Below, piece after piece: positions 44,940 to 56,030 of a DNA stretch of 64,000 nt. The DNA is from Sophora flavescens (taxonomy: Eukaryota; Streptophyta; Magnoliopsida; Fabales; Fabaceae). Every line of letters begins with the position of its first letter. Position 1 is the stretch's first letter. The stretch covers positions 132,005,402 through 132,069,401 of the forward strand of contig CM061064.1 in the NCBI GenBank assembly GCA_030762895.1, in the 5' to 3' direction. The position numbers and the translations under genes are program-made. The notes beneath the pieces were generated by a model, which had not been told where the DNA came from, did no database searches, and saw only the letters and a program-made list of their open reading frames with translations.

Positions 44940-46560
44940 TTTAAGAGTTATTAATTTTAAAATATTAATTTGGAAATTTTCAACACAAATTTTACTGGTG
45001 GAATAGGTGAAATGAGATTAATGTTTTCAATATTTCAAGAGTTATGAATTTTAAAATATATATTTCAAAATTTTCTAAACAAATTTATTTATGGGATTGG
45101 TCAAGCGAGGTTAATACAATGTAATTTTCAATATTTCAAGAGTTATTAATTTTAAATATAATTTTTTTAATTTTCAAAATAAAATTCATTAGTGGATAAG
45201 GTCAAGTAAGATTAATACTAAGGGTGGCAAATGGATGGATCAGATAAATTTTTATTCGGATCTTAATGGATGGATTAAAAATAATCCATTATAATCCATT
45301 AAAAGTTCATTAAAAAAATTCAAATCCATCCATGATCCATTAAATAAAATTCATCCGATCCATCCATTAACAACTTTTCATGGATGGATATCCAATCCAT
45401 CCACTAAAATTTATTTTAAGAAATTAAATAATTTTATATCTCTTTTATCCATCCATAAATATTTTTAAAAATAAAATAACCCTCGCTCTCCTCTTTCTTC
45501 CTCTCTCTACCCTTTCTCTCTCCTTTTTTTCCTGCTCTCTCTCCACTCTATCTCACGACCATTTTGTATCACGATCATTTTTCTATTATTATATGGGAGT
45601 TATTGATTATGTGCATCTACAGAGGTTGTTTTGCCACAACGTTCCATAACATTGTTTTACGAAACTTGTTACGACTTTATGTGCTTTCAATTAGCTAATT
45701 TTTTTTTTAATTTTCTCAGCAAAAGAAAAGGCAACGAAAAAAGAAAACGTACACGATAACATGGACTACAATTGGTGCTTGAGAACAATTAATTAGTTAA
45801 TACTTAATGTAACAAAAAAAGGAAAAAAAAACAGATAAATAAAATAAAAAATAGTGAATAAAAAATAATAGGGAACGGAAGAGAAAATTAGATGAAGTAT
45901 TTTTTTTGTTACAAATGGAGGTTTTTTATTTGGTGAAAAATAATATGAAAAAAATAAATTGGTTTTGGAATGGATAAAAATTGATCCATTATATTTTTGA
46001 TTGTTGGTCCAATAGATTTTAAAAAATATTGGATTGATCATAAACCATCCACTAAAAAATTAATCCAATCCATTTATATTATTTTTTTATAAATGGATGG
46101 ATTGGATGGATTTTCTCATGGATGGACTGGATGGATAGTGGACAAATGGATCATTTTACCACCCCTAATTAATACGGTGTAACTTTCAATATTTTAAGAG
46201 TTATTAAATTCGAAATATTAATTTTGGAGTTTTCAAAATAAAACTCATTGGTGGAATGAATGATTACTATATTGTAGTTTCAATATTTTAAGAGTTATTA
46301 CTTTCAAATATTAATTTTGAAATTTTCAAAATAAAATTTATTGGTGGAGTGGATCAAACGAGATTAATACAATATAATTTTTGATATTCTAAAAGTTATT
46401 AATTTTGAAATGTTAATTTTAAATTTCTTAAAATAAAATACTTTGGTGGTTAAGCGAGATTAATATAGTATAGTTTTCCATATTTCAAGAGATATTAATT
46501 TTGAAACTTTCAAACTAAATTCATTGGCGTAACCGGTCAAGCTGATGCAAATTAATTTTT
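44940..46560. repeat. ~97-bp minisatellite, about seven units, split by a hAT element
   Basis: AGAG(T)TATTAATTTT-type unit starts are seen at 44944, 45038, 45139, 46197, 46291, 46391 and 46488. Removing the hAT element (948 bp plus 8-bp TSD) gives spacings of 94-102 bp. Each unit has TTTTCAAAATAAAATTCATT and GCGAGATTAATAC blocks. Confidence 0.8.
45220..46167. mobile_element. Non-autonomous hAT element with perfect 8-bp TSD
   Basis: The ends TAAGGGTGGCAAATGG and ...CCACCCCTA are inverted repeats of hAT type. ATTAATAC is duplicated at 45212-45219 and 46168-46175. Inside, GGATGGAT and TCCATCCA words abound. No transposase in the 948 bp. Confidence 0.85.
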
Positions 46561-46569
46561 TTTTAATAT

Positions 46570-47620
46570 CAAATACATACTATTTTTTTTTTTTGGTGAC
46601 CCAATACAAACTAATTTTTCAAACTAATACACTATAGTTCTCGATATAATATATAGTTCCAAGGCATTGAAATCCATTATTAAATATTGAATATAGTTCC
46701 AATGATTTTAAATTTATTTTTAATTTATTTTGATAATATAATTTATTTTCGGTACCTTCAAAATATTTTTTTTATATAGATGATAACTTATAAATTTTTC
46801 TCTTTTTTTGTTTGTTTAAGGGTAGGCTCATAAAAGGCCTTATATGGGAAAGGGGGAAAGGAGAGAATAGAATGAAAAAGGGGTGCGGCAGAGCGCATTA
46901 TGAGGGTTTTAATCCATACACTTACAATTCATATCTTACGGTTTAAACTGAGCTAATTCAACGGGACTAAATGTTTTTAAATTTAATATTCTATATTTCG
47001 TAAAATACCTAGGCATTGCATGAGATAACTGTAAATTTAATTTTTAAATATGGGTATAGAGAGATAATAAAAATGAATGTAAAAGAAGAAATATTTGACA
47101 TAAATCATTATTAAAATAAGTTGTATATTTATTAAAATAATCATAAAAAAATTTAATAGTAAAAATTTTTTATTTTTATTTTAATATATATCTACTACAT
47201 GCAATTGTAATAAATATTTAAAATTAAACATTTTAATATTTGTATTATAACAATATCAAATGTTACATTATGATCATGTCGTGGTTTGAAGATATTCATA
47301 TATAATAATGAATGTCATATTTCGAACTCCACTTCAAGTATAATTTATAAATAAGTCTTTTAGAATTTAACATACGTAAGTTGCAAATAATGTTTTACTC
47401 TTATTTTCTACATTTTTCATCTATCTTTCTCATTATTTTCTCTCTAATTTTTTTTAAAAACACTACCAATTTTTTTTACATTTAAATTTATTGATATTGT
47501 AAGTTAAATTTTGAAAATATTCATTTATGTCACGGGAATGATTAATTTTCTTAATCCTTTATATCATAACAAAAGTATTATGTTTTTTAAATAATACATA
47601 ATTATACATTCTATATATTA
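46570..47620. other. AT-rich spacer, no gene
   Basis: No coding frame or repeat boundary I can support; probably the body of the Helitron-like element ending at 47652. Confidence 0.45.
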
Positions 47621-47626
47621 TTATTC

Positions 47627-47652
47627 GTGCATTGCACAGATCCCTGCTCTAG
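47627..47652 (+). mobile_element. Helitron-like 3' terminus
   Basis: GTGC-ATT-GCAC hairpin, eleven bases, then CTAG followed by T. Weaker stem than at 38537. Repeat copy B begins directly after it. Confidence 0.45.
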
Positions 47653-47654
47653 TT

Positions 47655-47994
47655 ATTATCCTTATCCAATTCCCCTCTTTTACCCTCTTATGTTAAGTCG
47701 GCATGCACTTTATAAACATATATACTTTCCTTCTTGCATTAATTTTTATTAATGATATTCAAGTTTAAAAATAGAAAATTATCATTATAATATAAAGTTT
47801 TTTATACTATTCATCGATAGAGATGGCAATGGGTATTGAACCTAATGAGTACCTACAAAAATTATCTATGATGGATAGGGTAATTCTCCGTTTAATGGTA
47901 TGAGTATTGAGCGGGTAATTACCTGTAAAATTTAATGGGTACGGGTGCGGGTATAAGTACTCTAGTACCCAACCCGCCTCATACTCGTACACTC

Positions 47995-48072
<78 letters not shown>

Positions 48073-48150
48073 AATAAATGTGCCTTAGATTAAGTTCAAT
48101 TACATATTTATGTTGTTATCTTTTAACTGTACATTTTCTTATCATGTTTT
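47655..48150. repeat. Direct repeat, copy B (partner 44040-44640)
   Basis: See copy A. It carries a long (AT)n run at 48000-48065 that copy A has only in short form. Confidence 0.8.
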
Positions 48151-48627
48151 CAAGCATCCACGAAATTCTTATAATGTTGTTGTTGTGTGTGTCATTCTCC
48201 TGTTATACATTTCTTTTATAATTTGTATTTTGAATTTATCAAAGGAGTTGTGTTTTTAAATTTTACTAGTTTTTATGTACCTGATCTTAGATGAAAAATT
48301 CACGTGGAGTGACTCATTCAAATAAATCATAAAGGAACACTATTATCCCTATTACTCCAACACAATTTGAAAATGCACCTAATGATCACGAGGATATTTT
48401 TAACCAATTTTTTTATTTAATAATTATTAACAGTCGATTAAAATGCGAGTAATGGATGCAGATATAATAGGTATGAGTATTTAGGTACCAAGCGGGACAA
48501 GGGTATGAGTATTAAAGTTGCTACACACACGAGTATCGGTCTGGGTATGAGTAATTTTTCAAAATTCGGGGATGGGGACGCGTACTATAGTATCATGCTC
48601 AAACTCATTGCAGCATTGTCATCCCTA
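47818..48627. mobile_element. hAT-like element, 810 bp, no target duplication seen
   Basis: TAGAGATGGCAATG at the left and CATTGTCATCCCTA at the right are near-perfect inverted repeats of hAT type. The flanking octamers differ (TTCATCGA and TTAATTGT), so either the ends have mutated or one flank was replaced. Confidence 0.6.
48000..48065. repeat. (AT)n microsatellite
   Basis: About 66 bp of pure AT repeat inside the 810-bp hAT-like element. Confidence 0.95.
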
Positions 48628-49125
48628 TTAATTGTCATCAATCACAAATCATTTTATGGGTGACTTTTAAGATTGTTATGATAAGTATAAGCCATTTTTA
48701 ATGATTTGACAATTTATAATTATTGATAGTGTAAAAAAAATTTACACTAATAATATATACCAATTAAAATCATATATAAAATATAATTTATCGCATGTAG
48801 GAAAAAAAAATATATGTTTGAATGTAGAATATTTTAAAATATAAATACATTAAAATAATATGTTATCCAACATCATGAACTGAAATCAATTAAGATCAAC
48901 CTATTTTTCAATATTCACATGTTTCAAATCTATAGAAAAGGAGGTTTTGTTTAAACCAAAAAAAGAAAAGGAGGTTTTGTGATAATACAAATGAATTATA
49001 TATAAACAAAAGAAAACAGATGCTACCTGAGAAAAAGGTGATAGAGAGAACTTTGAAGAAAGTGGTGAGGGTTGAAGGGGAGAATTTAGAGAACTTTGAA
49101 GAAAGTGAGGAGAGTCAAAATTTCC
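48628..49125. other. AT-rich spacer, no gene
   Basis: Contains a local duplication of GAAAAGGAGGTTTTGT (near 48938 and 48967). Nothing coding. Confidence 0.5.
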
Positions 49126-49348
49126 TCATAATTCGAAGAGTAATAAGTGAAATGGATATCGATTGTCTAAGTATTTCAAATTAGAGAAATTGGTGAATAA
49201 ATAGCAGTTTTGATAGTAATAACAATTAATTAGTAGATATAAGAATACATTTAAAAAATAGTATAAAAAAAAATTAAGACCAAGTTCTAATTTTTCATCG
49301 TGCAAAATTAAGATATTGCAAACGAGAATAGATGAAATGATATAATAT

Positions 49349-50600
49349 TGGCAAATACGTACCTTGGTTTTCCTCTTGTGTCGGGGAGAGTAACCAAGCA
49401 GGATTTTTCCTTCATCCTTGACCGCATTAACAGCAGGTTGGAAAGGTAAACTGTTGAGTAGAGCTGGTAGAGTGACCCTCGCCAAGTCTGTGATATGTTG
49501 AATGCAAAGGAGTTTGTGACAATATTGACTCTTGTGTCCGTCAATTCATTTGGGGAGTAAAGTTTCCCATTGAAAGAGGGCTTCATGTACAGAGTTGGCA
49601 GAGGGGAAATATCCTTTTGGTATGATAAATGGATGGATAGAGGGTTACTGTGTGCCCAAGTTCCTTTTGTTAGTATTCATGATACGCAGCTCATGGCATT
49701 TTGAGAAACTAGCAACTCAGTTATCTAAGGATGTTCAATTGGAAATGCCATCAATTTTTATTGACAAGAATATGATGATCTAATTCAGGGGAGTATCTGA
49801 ATAGTATACACACTTTGTTTGAGACTGTGTTGAAAGTCTATGGAAATTCCAGCAGTTTGAAGCAGACTTAGGTGGTCTCTTGGCAAGCACCTGGAACAGT
49901 GTGGAGATAAATGTTGATGGCAGTTCTATTGGTAATCCTGGCCGCTCTGGTTATGGTGGTTTAATTCGAAACAACAATGGTGAATGGCTCATTGGCTTCT
50001 TTGGATTTTGTGGGTTCACTCACTAGCAATCTCAATGAAGAGCTTTTGACCATTATTTATGAATCTGGATCCTCTCCTGTACGGGAGAGTCCAATATGAG
50101 AGATGAAGGAACCAAAAAAAATGATGATGTGATTATTTTGTTTATTATTTAAAAAATTTAAAGATCATTTAAATTTTTTGTTCCTTCCCCTCTCTCGTTT
50201 TGGACTCTCTTCAGTACCGGAGAGGATCGGAACTCATTGTTTATGGGCTCAATTTGGCTTGGTCCTCTGGCTACCGTGATGTTACCTGTGAATCTGATTC
50301 GAAAACAACCTTAACTCTTATTGAAGAGGGAGTAGACCGTGTTCATCCTTACACCTCAGTGGTCAATTGTATCAGAAATTAATGGGAATATTCTTGGTCT
50401 CTGCCCTTTAGTCACACCCTAAGGAAAGGAAACGCATGTGCTGGCTAGATAAACATGGTGCTAATAATGACAAGGGCTTCACGGTTTGGTACTCTTGCCC
50501 CCAACAGCTCTCAAGTTTTGCTCTAGCTGATACTATAGGAGTTATGCACATTAGAGCTTAGTTTCCTTGTTTCTTTGTTTTTTCTTTCTGTCTGATTAAA
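49349..50600 (+). pseudogene. L1-type LINE 3' fragment with RNase H domain
   Basis: The left part reads LGFPLVSGRVTKQDFSFILDR and, after frame changes, VTLAK and WYDKWMDRG, the region after the palm of plant LINE reverse transcriptases. 49905-50560 reads INVDGSSIGNPGRSGYGGLI, then ESDSKTTLTLIEEG and RKGNACA, an RNase H-like (RVT_3) domain fused at the C-terminus as in some plant L1 lineages. A 4-bp duplication (CACTCACT, 50017-50024) and a MITE (50062-50234) break the frame. A weak A-rich tail follows. It is 5'-truncated, as is common for LINEs. Confidence 0.75.
50062..50234. mobile_element. MITE inside the RNase H pseudogene
   Basis: 173 bp with long inverted repeats around GGATCCTCTCC / GGAGAGGATC. 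The flanks CATTATTTATG (50051-50061) and CATTGTTTATG (50235-50245) are a target duplication of 9-11 bp with one change, which suggests a Mutator-type origin. Confidence 0.75.
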
Positions 50601-50999
50601 AAAATATAAAATGAAAATATTTAAATGATATGGTAAATAATTAATATATTAAGTTTTAAAAATTATTAAAAAAAAGGATATATAATCATTCCAATACTTT
50701 TTTAGAAATCGTTGTTATAAAAAAAGAATCAAATGGAAAAAATCCGAATAACTAATATTCACATAAAAATAAGAAAATAATATATAATATTTTTAAATTA
50801 TAAGGAGAGGAATTTATTATTCATAGTTTTAATATAGTAATTATATATAAATTCAGTAAATGAATAACTAATATTTATTTTAAAATAAGAAAATAATATA
50901 TAAATGATTTTATCTATATTAGGATCGAAATTGGGATCTTAATATTATTAAAAATATTGTAAATAAAAATCTATGTTTTTAGAGTTATTATTTATTATA

Positions 51000-51760
51000 A
51001 CGACTAGATAACTGCATGTAAATAGTATTTTGATTTTTTATATAAAAAAAAACTGCGTGTAATTTGAGTAAGATGTGATATTTGTCTCCTTTTTTTTTTT
51101 TTTAATTTGAAAGGGACATGATTACAATTGACATTTGACTTAATTTAAAAAATTATAAATAAAATGTTTATTTTGTTATAGCTACTATTTATTATAGAGC
51201 AATCCTATCAACACACTATTTTAAATAGGCAAAACATTTTTATTTTTTTTTTTACTTTGGTCTTTATATGTTTTATTTTTTACATTTTGATCTTATTTAT
51301 GCTTTATCATCATGTTACTTCTAAAAAATTTACCATAAATCAAAAATTGATGGAAATGACTAATATAAAAAGAGTTATGATATTTGTACGCCCAAAATCA
51401 ACACCCAATATCATATATTTATATGTTTATACACTTATATATTATTTTATTTTTCCCAAAATCAACACTCAACACCTAAACACACTCCCCCATACGGTGT
51501 ACGTACGGTCTCCATGGGGTAGATGTTCATTTATCATTTCTCATAAAAAAAATGAAACATATAATGCATAGGACCAAAATGAAAAAAATAAAATGTATAT
51601 TCCCTTTCATTGCTACTCATTTTAGTCCTATATCAGGGTTATACATTATGTTTCGTCTTTTATGTCAGTCCTAAAACTGACGTCATCATGTATAAATTGA
51701 TGGAAATGACTAACGTGTGAACGGAACATAACGTACGTATAGGATCCATTTGAAAAAAAA
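51000..51760. repeat. Dispersed repeat, copy B (partner 38567-39110)
   Basis: Same block order as copy A, with a MITE inserted at 51372-51543. Confidence 0.75.
51372..51543. mobile_element. MITE, ~172 bp
   Basis: GAGTTATGATATTTGTACG at the left and an imperfect inverted counterpart (TTTATCATTTCTC) at the right. Copy A of the surrounding repeat lacks it (empty site near 38944-38950). Confidence 0.6.
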
Positions 51761-51920
51761 AACCTTATAAGACCAATGTGAAAAAGAAAAAAAAAACAAT
51801 GGGACAATGAGCGATCAGCTTATTTTGCGTTTTAAATACTATCTTTAACATGCTCTTTATTATCGTGGGACCCGCTAGATAGAGAAGGGACCTATGTGTT
51901 TTATCCTTTTAGGGTGTTGA

Positions 51921-52058
51921 GAGCATCTCCGATGGGGGTCTCATTTGGAGCAAAATGTGTATGAGTTCCTTAAGTATGATGTGACATAGTGGGGATCATA
52001 TGGGGATCACTTAGTAATGGATAAGGAACCCAATATGGAACCCTTGTCGGAAATGCTC
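51921..52058. mobile_element. MITE, 138 bp, GAGCATCTCC type
   Basis: GAGCATCTCCGATGGGGGTC and the inverted GGAACCCTTGTCGGAAATGCTC-like end (read in part) form terminal inverted repeats common among plant MITEs. No target duplication is visible. Confidence 0.6.
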
Positions 52059-52203
52059 CAAGTGCACCATAATCAAATAGGAAAAGATAAAAGGAAACAG
52101 TACAACCCGAAGCTCAAAGCAAATATGTCAATCATAATATTCTGTATATCTTACAGAAAGGTATTCATGTATATAGTAAAGGAAAGCATCCTAGGGTAAA
52201 GTG

Positions 52204-52600
52204 TGTAAGAATTAATGTCTCATGTGTGTGACAAATATTAGTGGTGGTTTAATATTTGAATGAAAGGACATATTGTTTAATATTTGAATGAATGGTTATG
52301 ACTCTTGGGAATGAGTCTTTTCATAAAAGAATATATTGCTTGATGGAAGCAATTATAAAAGGAAGGAAATGAAACATTTCCCTATCTCTGCCTAGAAAAA
52401 AAGTCTCCTAATTTCCATCAAAGTTAGAGGCATAAAGAGGAAGGAAAGGGATAGAAGAGTTTCCATTGTTGATTGAAGTTCAAGCAAAGAAGTATTAACA
52501 TTTAAGCATGGAGAAAGGTTAGTGTTTCTATTCATCCTATTAGTGAAGACGATGAATTTTTAAGATCCTTATTAATGACTCATGTATGATAGAGTTTACA
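52204..52600 (+). repeat. Ty1/copia 5' LTR
   Basis: 397 bp from TGTAAGAATT to AGAGTTTACA, with an ATTATAAAAGG TATA-like block near 52354, ending two bases before a primer-binding site. The left boundary could be two bases earlier. Confidence 0.65.
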
Positions 52601-52602
52601 TG

Positions 52603-52614
52603 TGGTATCAGAGC
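52603..52614 (+). other. Primer-binding site, tRNA-iMet (copia)
   Basis: TGGTATCAGAGC directly after the LTR end. Confidence 0.85.
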
Positions 52615-53637
52615 ATGTGTTAGGGAATTTATATTTTTCCATTGATGATGTTTGAATCCCCAATTTTATGAACCCTAATTTTAAATATTGGGAATTTGTA
52701 AATTATGATTGTGATTTCCGTTGCACAGTAATTGTTAAATGTATGTTTCATCTCAACTCTATTTCTCCATGTACGTTCTCAATATATAGTAATTATATAT
52801 TGAATTGGAATGAAAATGCCATGTTTTTCTCGAAATCAGGGTCAAGTTCCCTGACTACCTGTACGTGCGTTATATCTCAAAAATAGTCAAAGTGAATGTT
52901 AATTTGCTTTTGTCCTTTTGTGAAATAGTTGGCCGCATTAAAAGGCTTTACGTGATTAACAAGTTTGCATTTCAATTTATGAAAAGTAATGCAGTGTTCA
53001 CAGGATTTAAATGCCTTCCAGTGTGTGATTTTTTTTTTTCAGAATGGGAATGAAGGAAAGGCATTTGAATGAATGTATTGGCAACTTGTAAAAATCACAG
53101 TTGATATATATTGAATTGTTAAATATATATGTGATTGTTTATGAAGTATGTATATTTTGGGATTAAATGTATGATAGATTTGTTAATCATCAAAGTGGTC
53201 AAATCTGAAAGTTTATTTTAATTCCAAATGAATGATGATTTATTTCAATTACCCATAGAATGTGATGCTATAAATGACATGATGATTGTTAGTTTATGGG
53301 TAACTTGAAGTTCATTGTTATAAGGCATTTATGGATCACCCAAAGGTTGATTAGTTGTTCTTATAATTAATGGACATGATTGTTGGTGATGTGAATGTAC
53401 TATTAGTTTTATTTATATGTCCAAAGATAGTAAATATTTCTAGTTAGTGCATATTTCATTGCCCAATAATGTTGACTGTATTAGCATCATTATGTTTGTT
53501 GTGCATTGATGTATCACCCAAAGGAGAACATTAATGTGCATTGAATGTTTAATGTTTATCGTTTGAATTTGATTGTATGTTATTTTATGACTCAAAGCAT
53601 TAATGCAAAGCATGTGTTAATTGTAGTATATGTTCCT
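52615..53637 (+). other. Copia leader, no gene
   Basis: About 1 kb of AT-rich DNA between primer site and gag start; small frames within it show no known domain. Confidence 0.5.
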
Positions 53638-54133
53638 ATGTCTTTACATTCGCATGCTACGTCTGTTCCAACATTTAATGGGCTGAACTTCTCTAAACGG
53701 AGTGAACAAATCCAATTTCACCTTGGTGTAATAGATCTTGATTTGGCTCTTCAAGTTGAGAAGCCTGCTGCTATTACTGATGCTAGTAGCAATGAAGAGA
53801 ATGCTCATTTTAAGGCTTGGGAAAAGTCAAACAGACTAAGTTTGATGTTTAAGCGAATGAGCATAGCATGTAACATTAAGTCTGTTCTTCCTAAAACTGA
53901 AAGTGCAAAAGAATTTATGAAGAATGTGGAAAAGCGCTCCCAAACTGCTGACAAGTCTCTTGTTGGGACATTAATGAGTACCTTAACCACCATGAAGTTT
54001 GATGGTTCTTGTACTATACATGAGCATGTTATTGAAATGATAAATATTGCAGCAAGACTTAAGTAATTCGGAATGGAAGTGGATGAGAATTTTCTTGTGC
54101 AGTTCATTTTGAACTCAGTACCGTCTGATTATG
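53638..54133 (+). pseudogene. Ty1/copia gag, 5' part, cut by a CACTA element
   Basis: ATG at 53638 begins MSLHSHATSVPTFNGLNF, then KRSEQIQFHLGVIDLDLAL, AWEKSNRLSLMFKRMSI, SAKEFMKNVEKRSQTADKS, and MSTLTTMKFDGSCTIHEHV: the UBN2 (copia gag) domain. A TAA at 54064 is followed in frame by FGMEVDENFLVQFILNSVPS, so it is a nonsense change. The frame ends at 54133 where CACTACAAAAAA starts. The remaining gag-pol is not in the window. Confidence 0.85.
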
Positions 54134-54535
54134 CACTACAAAAAAACAACTGTTTAGCAACCGGCATATTCGGTTGCTAAAGTTTCTAATTCGGTTGCTA
54201 TTTAATGTAGCAACCGAATTAGCGACCGATTAATGGTGGTGGCTGATAACCTGGTCGTTAAGCTTTTAGAGACCGAAATAATAATTCGGTCGCTAAATGG
54301 CGACTGTAATTTCGGTCGCTAAATAATAAAAAACGGTCGCTACACGGTTGGTCGCATTGTTTTGGGAAACCATTTTTAGCGACCGATAATCGGTTGCTAG
54401 ATCGGTCGCCAATGTTGGTTACTGTTAACCTATATTAGCGACGGATTTTCGGTTGCCAGACACAATCTGTTAATGTTAACTAAAGTTTAGCGACCGAATT
54501 ATTGGTTTCTAATTCGGTCCCTAAACTGGTTTTTA
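54134..54535. repeat. CACTA copy 2 left TIR and subterminal repeats
   Basis: CACTACAAAAAAA followed by TTAGCAACCGG, TAGCGACCGA and TCGGTCGCTAAA variants in both orientations. Confidence 0.85.
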
Positions 54536-54699
54536 TTAAAAAAAATTAAATTTAAATTTTAAAATAATAAATTTTTTATGTTTTTCTTTAAAGTTTAGCA
54601 AAATTACTAATAAAACACACCAAATTACTAATGAAATATACAATAATAAGAAATAATGAATATATATATAAAAAAAATAATCCAAAGTATCGTACAAGA

Positions 54700-56030
54700 A
54701 TCGTTTAAAGTCAAAAAAATGAAAAAAAAACCAGTCATGATGACGAGGAGGTGGAGGAATCCAATCATCCTCAGTGTCCGTACCACCGACGTCTGCTATC
54801 TGATCGTCCTCTGCAGTAGCAGCATCAGTAGCTGGCGACGGAATTGGAGGAGCGGCAGCTGGCGACACAACCGTTAGAGCATCACCCTGGGCAACTGGAG
54901 TGTGGATCCTCATCTGCTCCAACACCAGCCGCAGTGTCTGGCCCTGGTCGATGCTCGTCTGCATCAGCTGCTGGTGTGCCTGAGTCAACTGTGCAATCTG
55001 GTTCGCCATCTGTTGCTCTCTCTCGCTCTTCTCCCGAAGCTCTGCGTTCAGCTGCGTGATGGTGTCCTGCATTTGGTTGAACTGCTCCTGAGGGACAGTA
55101 TCAGCGTAGGAAGGGCGTGCCGGATGATGAAGAGATAAACTCGCCTCCCAGGTTTCCGAGGGCATACACGTGCCCCTTCTTGTTCCTGCCCTCGACGACC
55201 TCCAAATAAATAGCATTATCGTCGACGGAGATAGGAGAGCTGGGCCCATCACCAGTCAAGGCGTCATCTTGTGACTGTGAGGCACGTGATATGGCATCGC
55301 CCTTCTTCTCCTTGAAGCCCACCTACAAAGTATAGTTAAAGAGATTTAGTTAAAATTATAATCAATATTAACAAATCATTTATAATAAATTACAAGTAAA
55401 CATTAAATTTTTTTTTGCTTACAGCATAGTTACGGGCCTTGTCGTTGACCCATGTCCCCGACTTCAACTTCTTCGTCCTCTCCACCAACTCCACAGCAGT
55501 GGGGCCCTGTTGTTTCTATGCTTTCTGCACAGAAAAATATAATCTTAAATTCATAAGAATAATTAAAAATGAAAACTAATTAAATAGTATAATAAGTCAA
55601 AAGTTTAATGTATTACCAGCTCGTCGTAGTGGGCGGCGACTGATTTAGACCCGTCGGTCCAAGCACATGCTCCACCATCAGAAGCTCGATTACACCGAGC
55701 TGTGGCCTGGATCTCCTGGAACTTCTCAGTAGCCCAGTACTGGTCCAGCTGCCTCCTGATCTCAGGATCCACCCACTTCCCGTTATTCTTACCCTTCCTC
55801 AGCTTGTTCGCCATATTCTTCATGACCGGTGAGCCTTTATGCTCAAATATGTCCCTGACGAGACCCTCTAAAGCTACGTCCCACCTATACTCTTTCTGCA
55901 ACTTACAGTTGTTAGGAAATTCGTGTGTGTATATATATATAATGTAAATTTAATTTAAATAACTTATAAATTGTTACCTTAAACTCTTGAAACAACTGAT
56001 CCCTATGGCCCCCTGGGATGGCCTTGCCAT
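54700..56030 (-). pseudogene. CACTA second gene, Transposase_24-like, copy 2
   Basis: Holds the Transposase_24 core (EYRWDVALEGLVRDIFEH, NRASDGGACAW), the KLKSGTWVNDKA exon, and a full C-terminal exon with a Gln-rich coiled stretch (QEQFNQMQDTITQLNAEL, NQIAQLTQAHQQLM) and an acidic end (AEDDQIADVGGTDTEDDW). The first exon with the RGRGR repeats is missing: a ~1.14-kb deletion joins the exon ending IPGGHRD directly to transposase sequence at about 56025. Confidence 0.7.

Noticed and set aside
52668..53053. Short frames in the copia leader
   Set aside because: No domain and no ATG context; the gag frame starts later at 53638.
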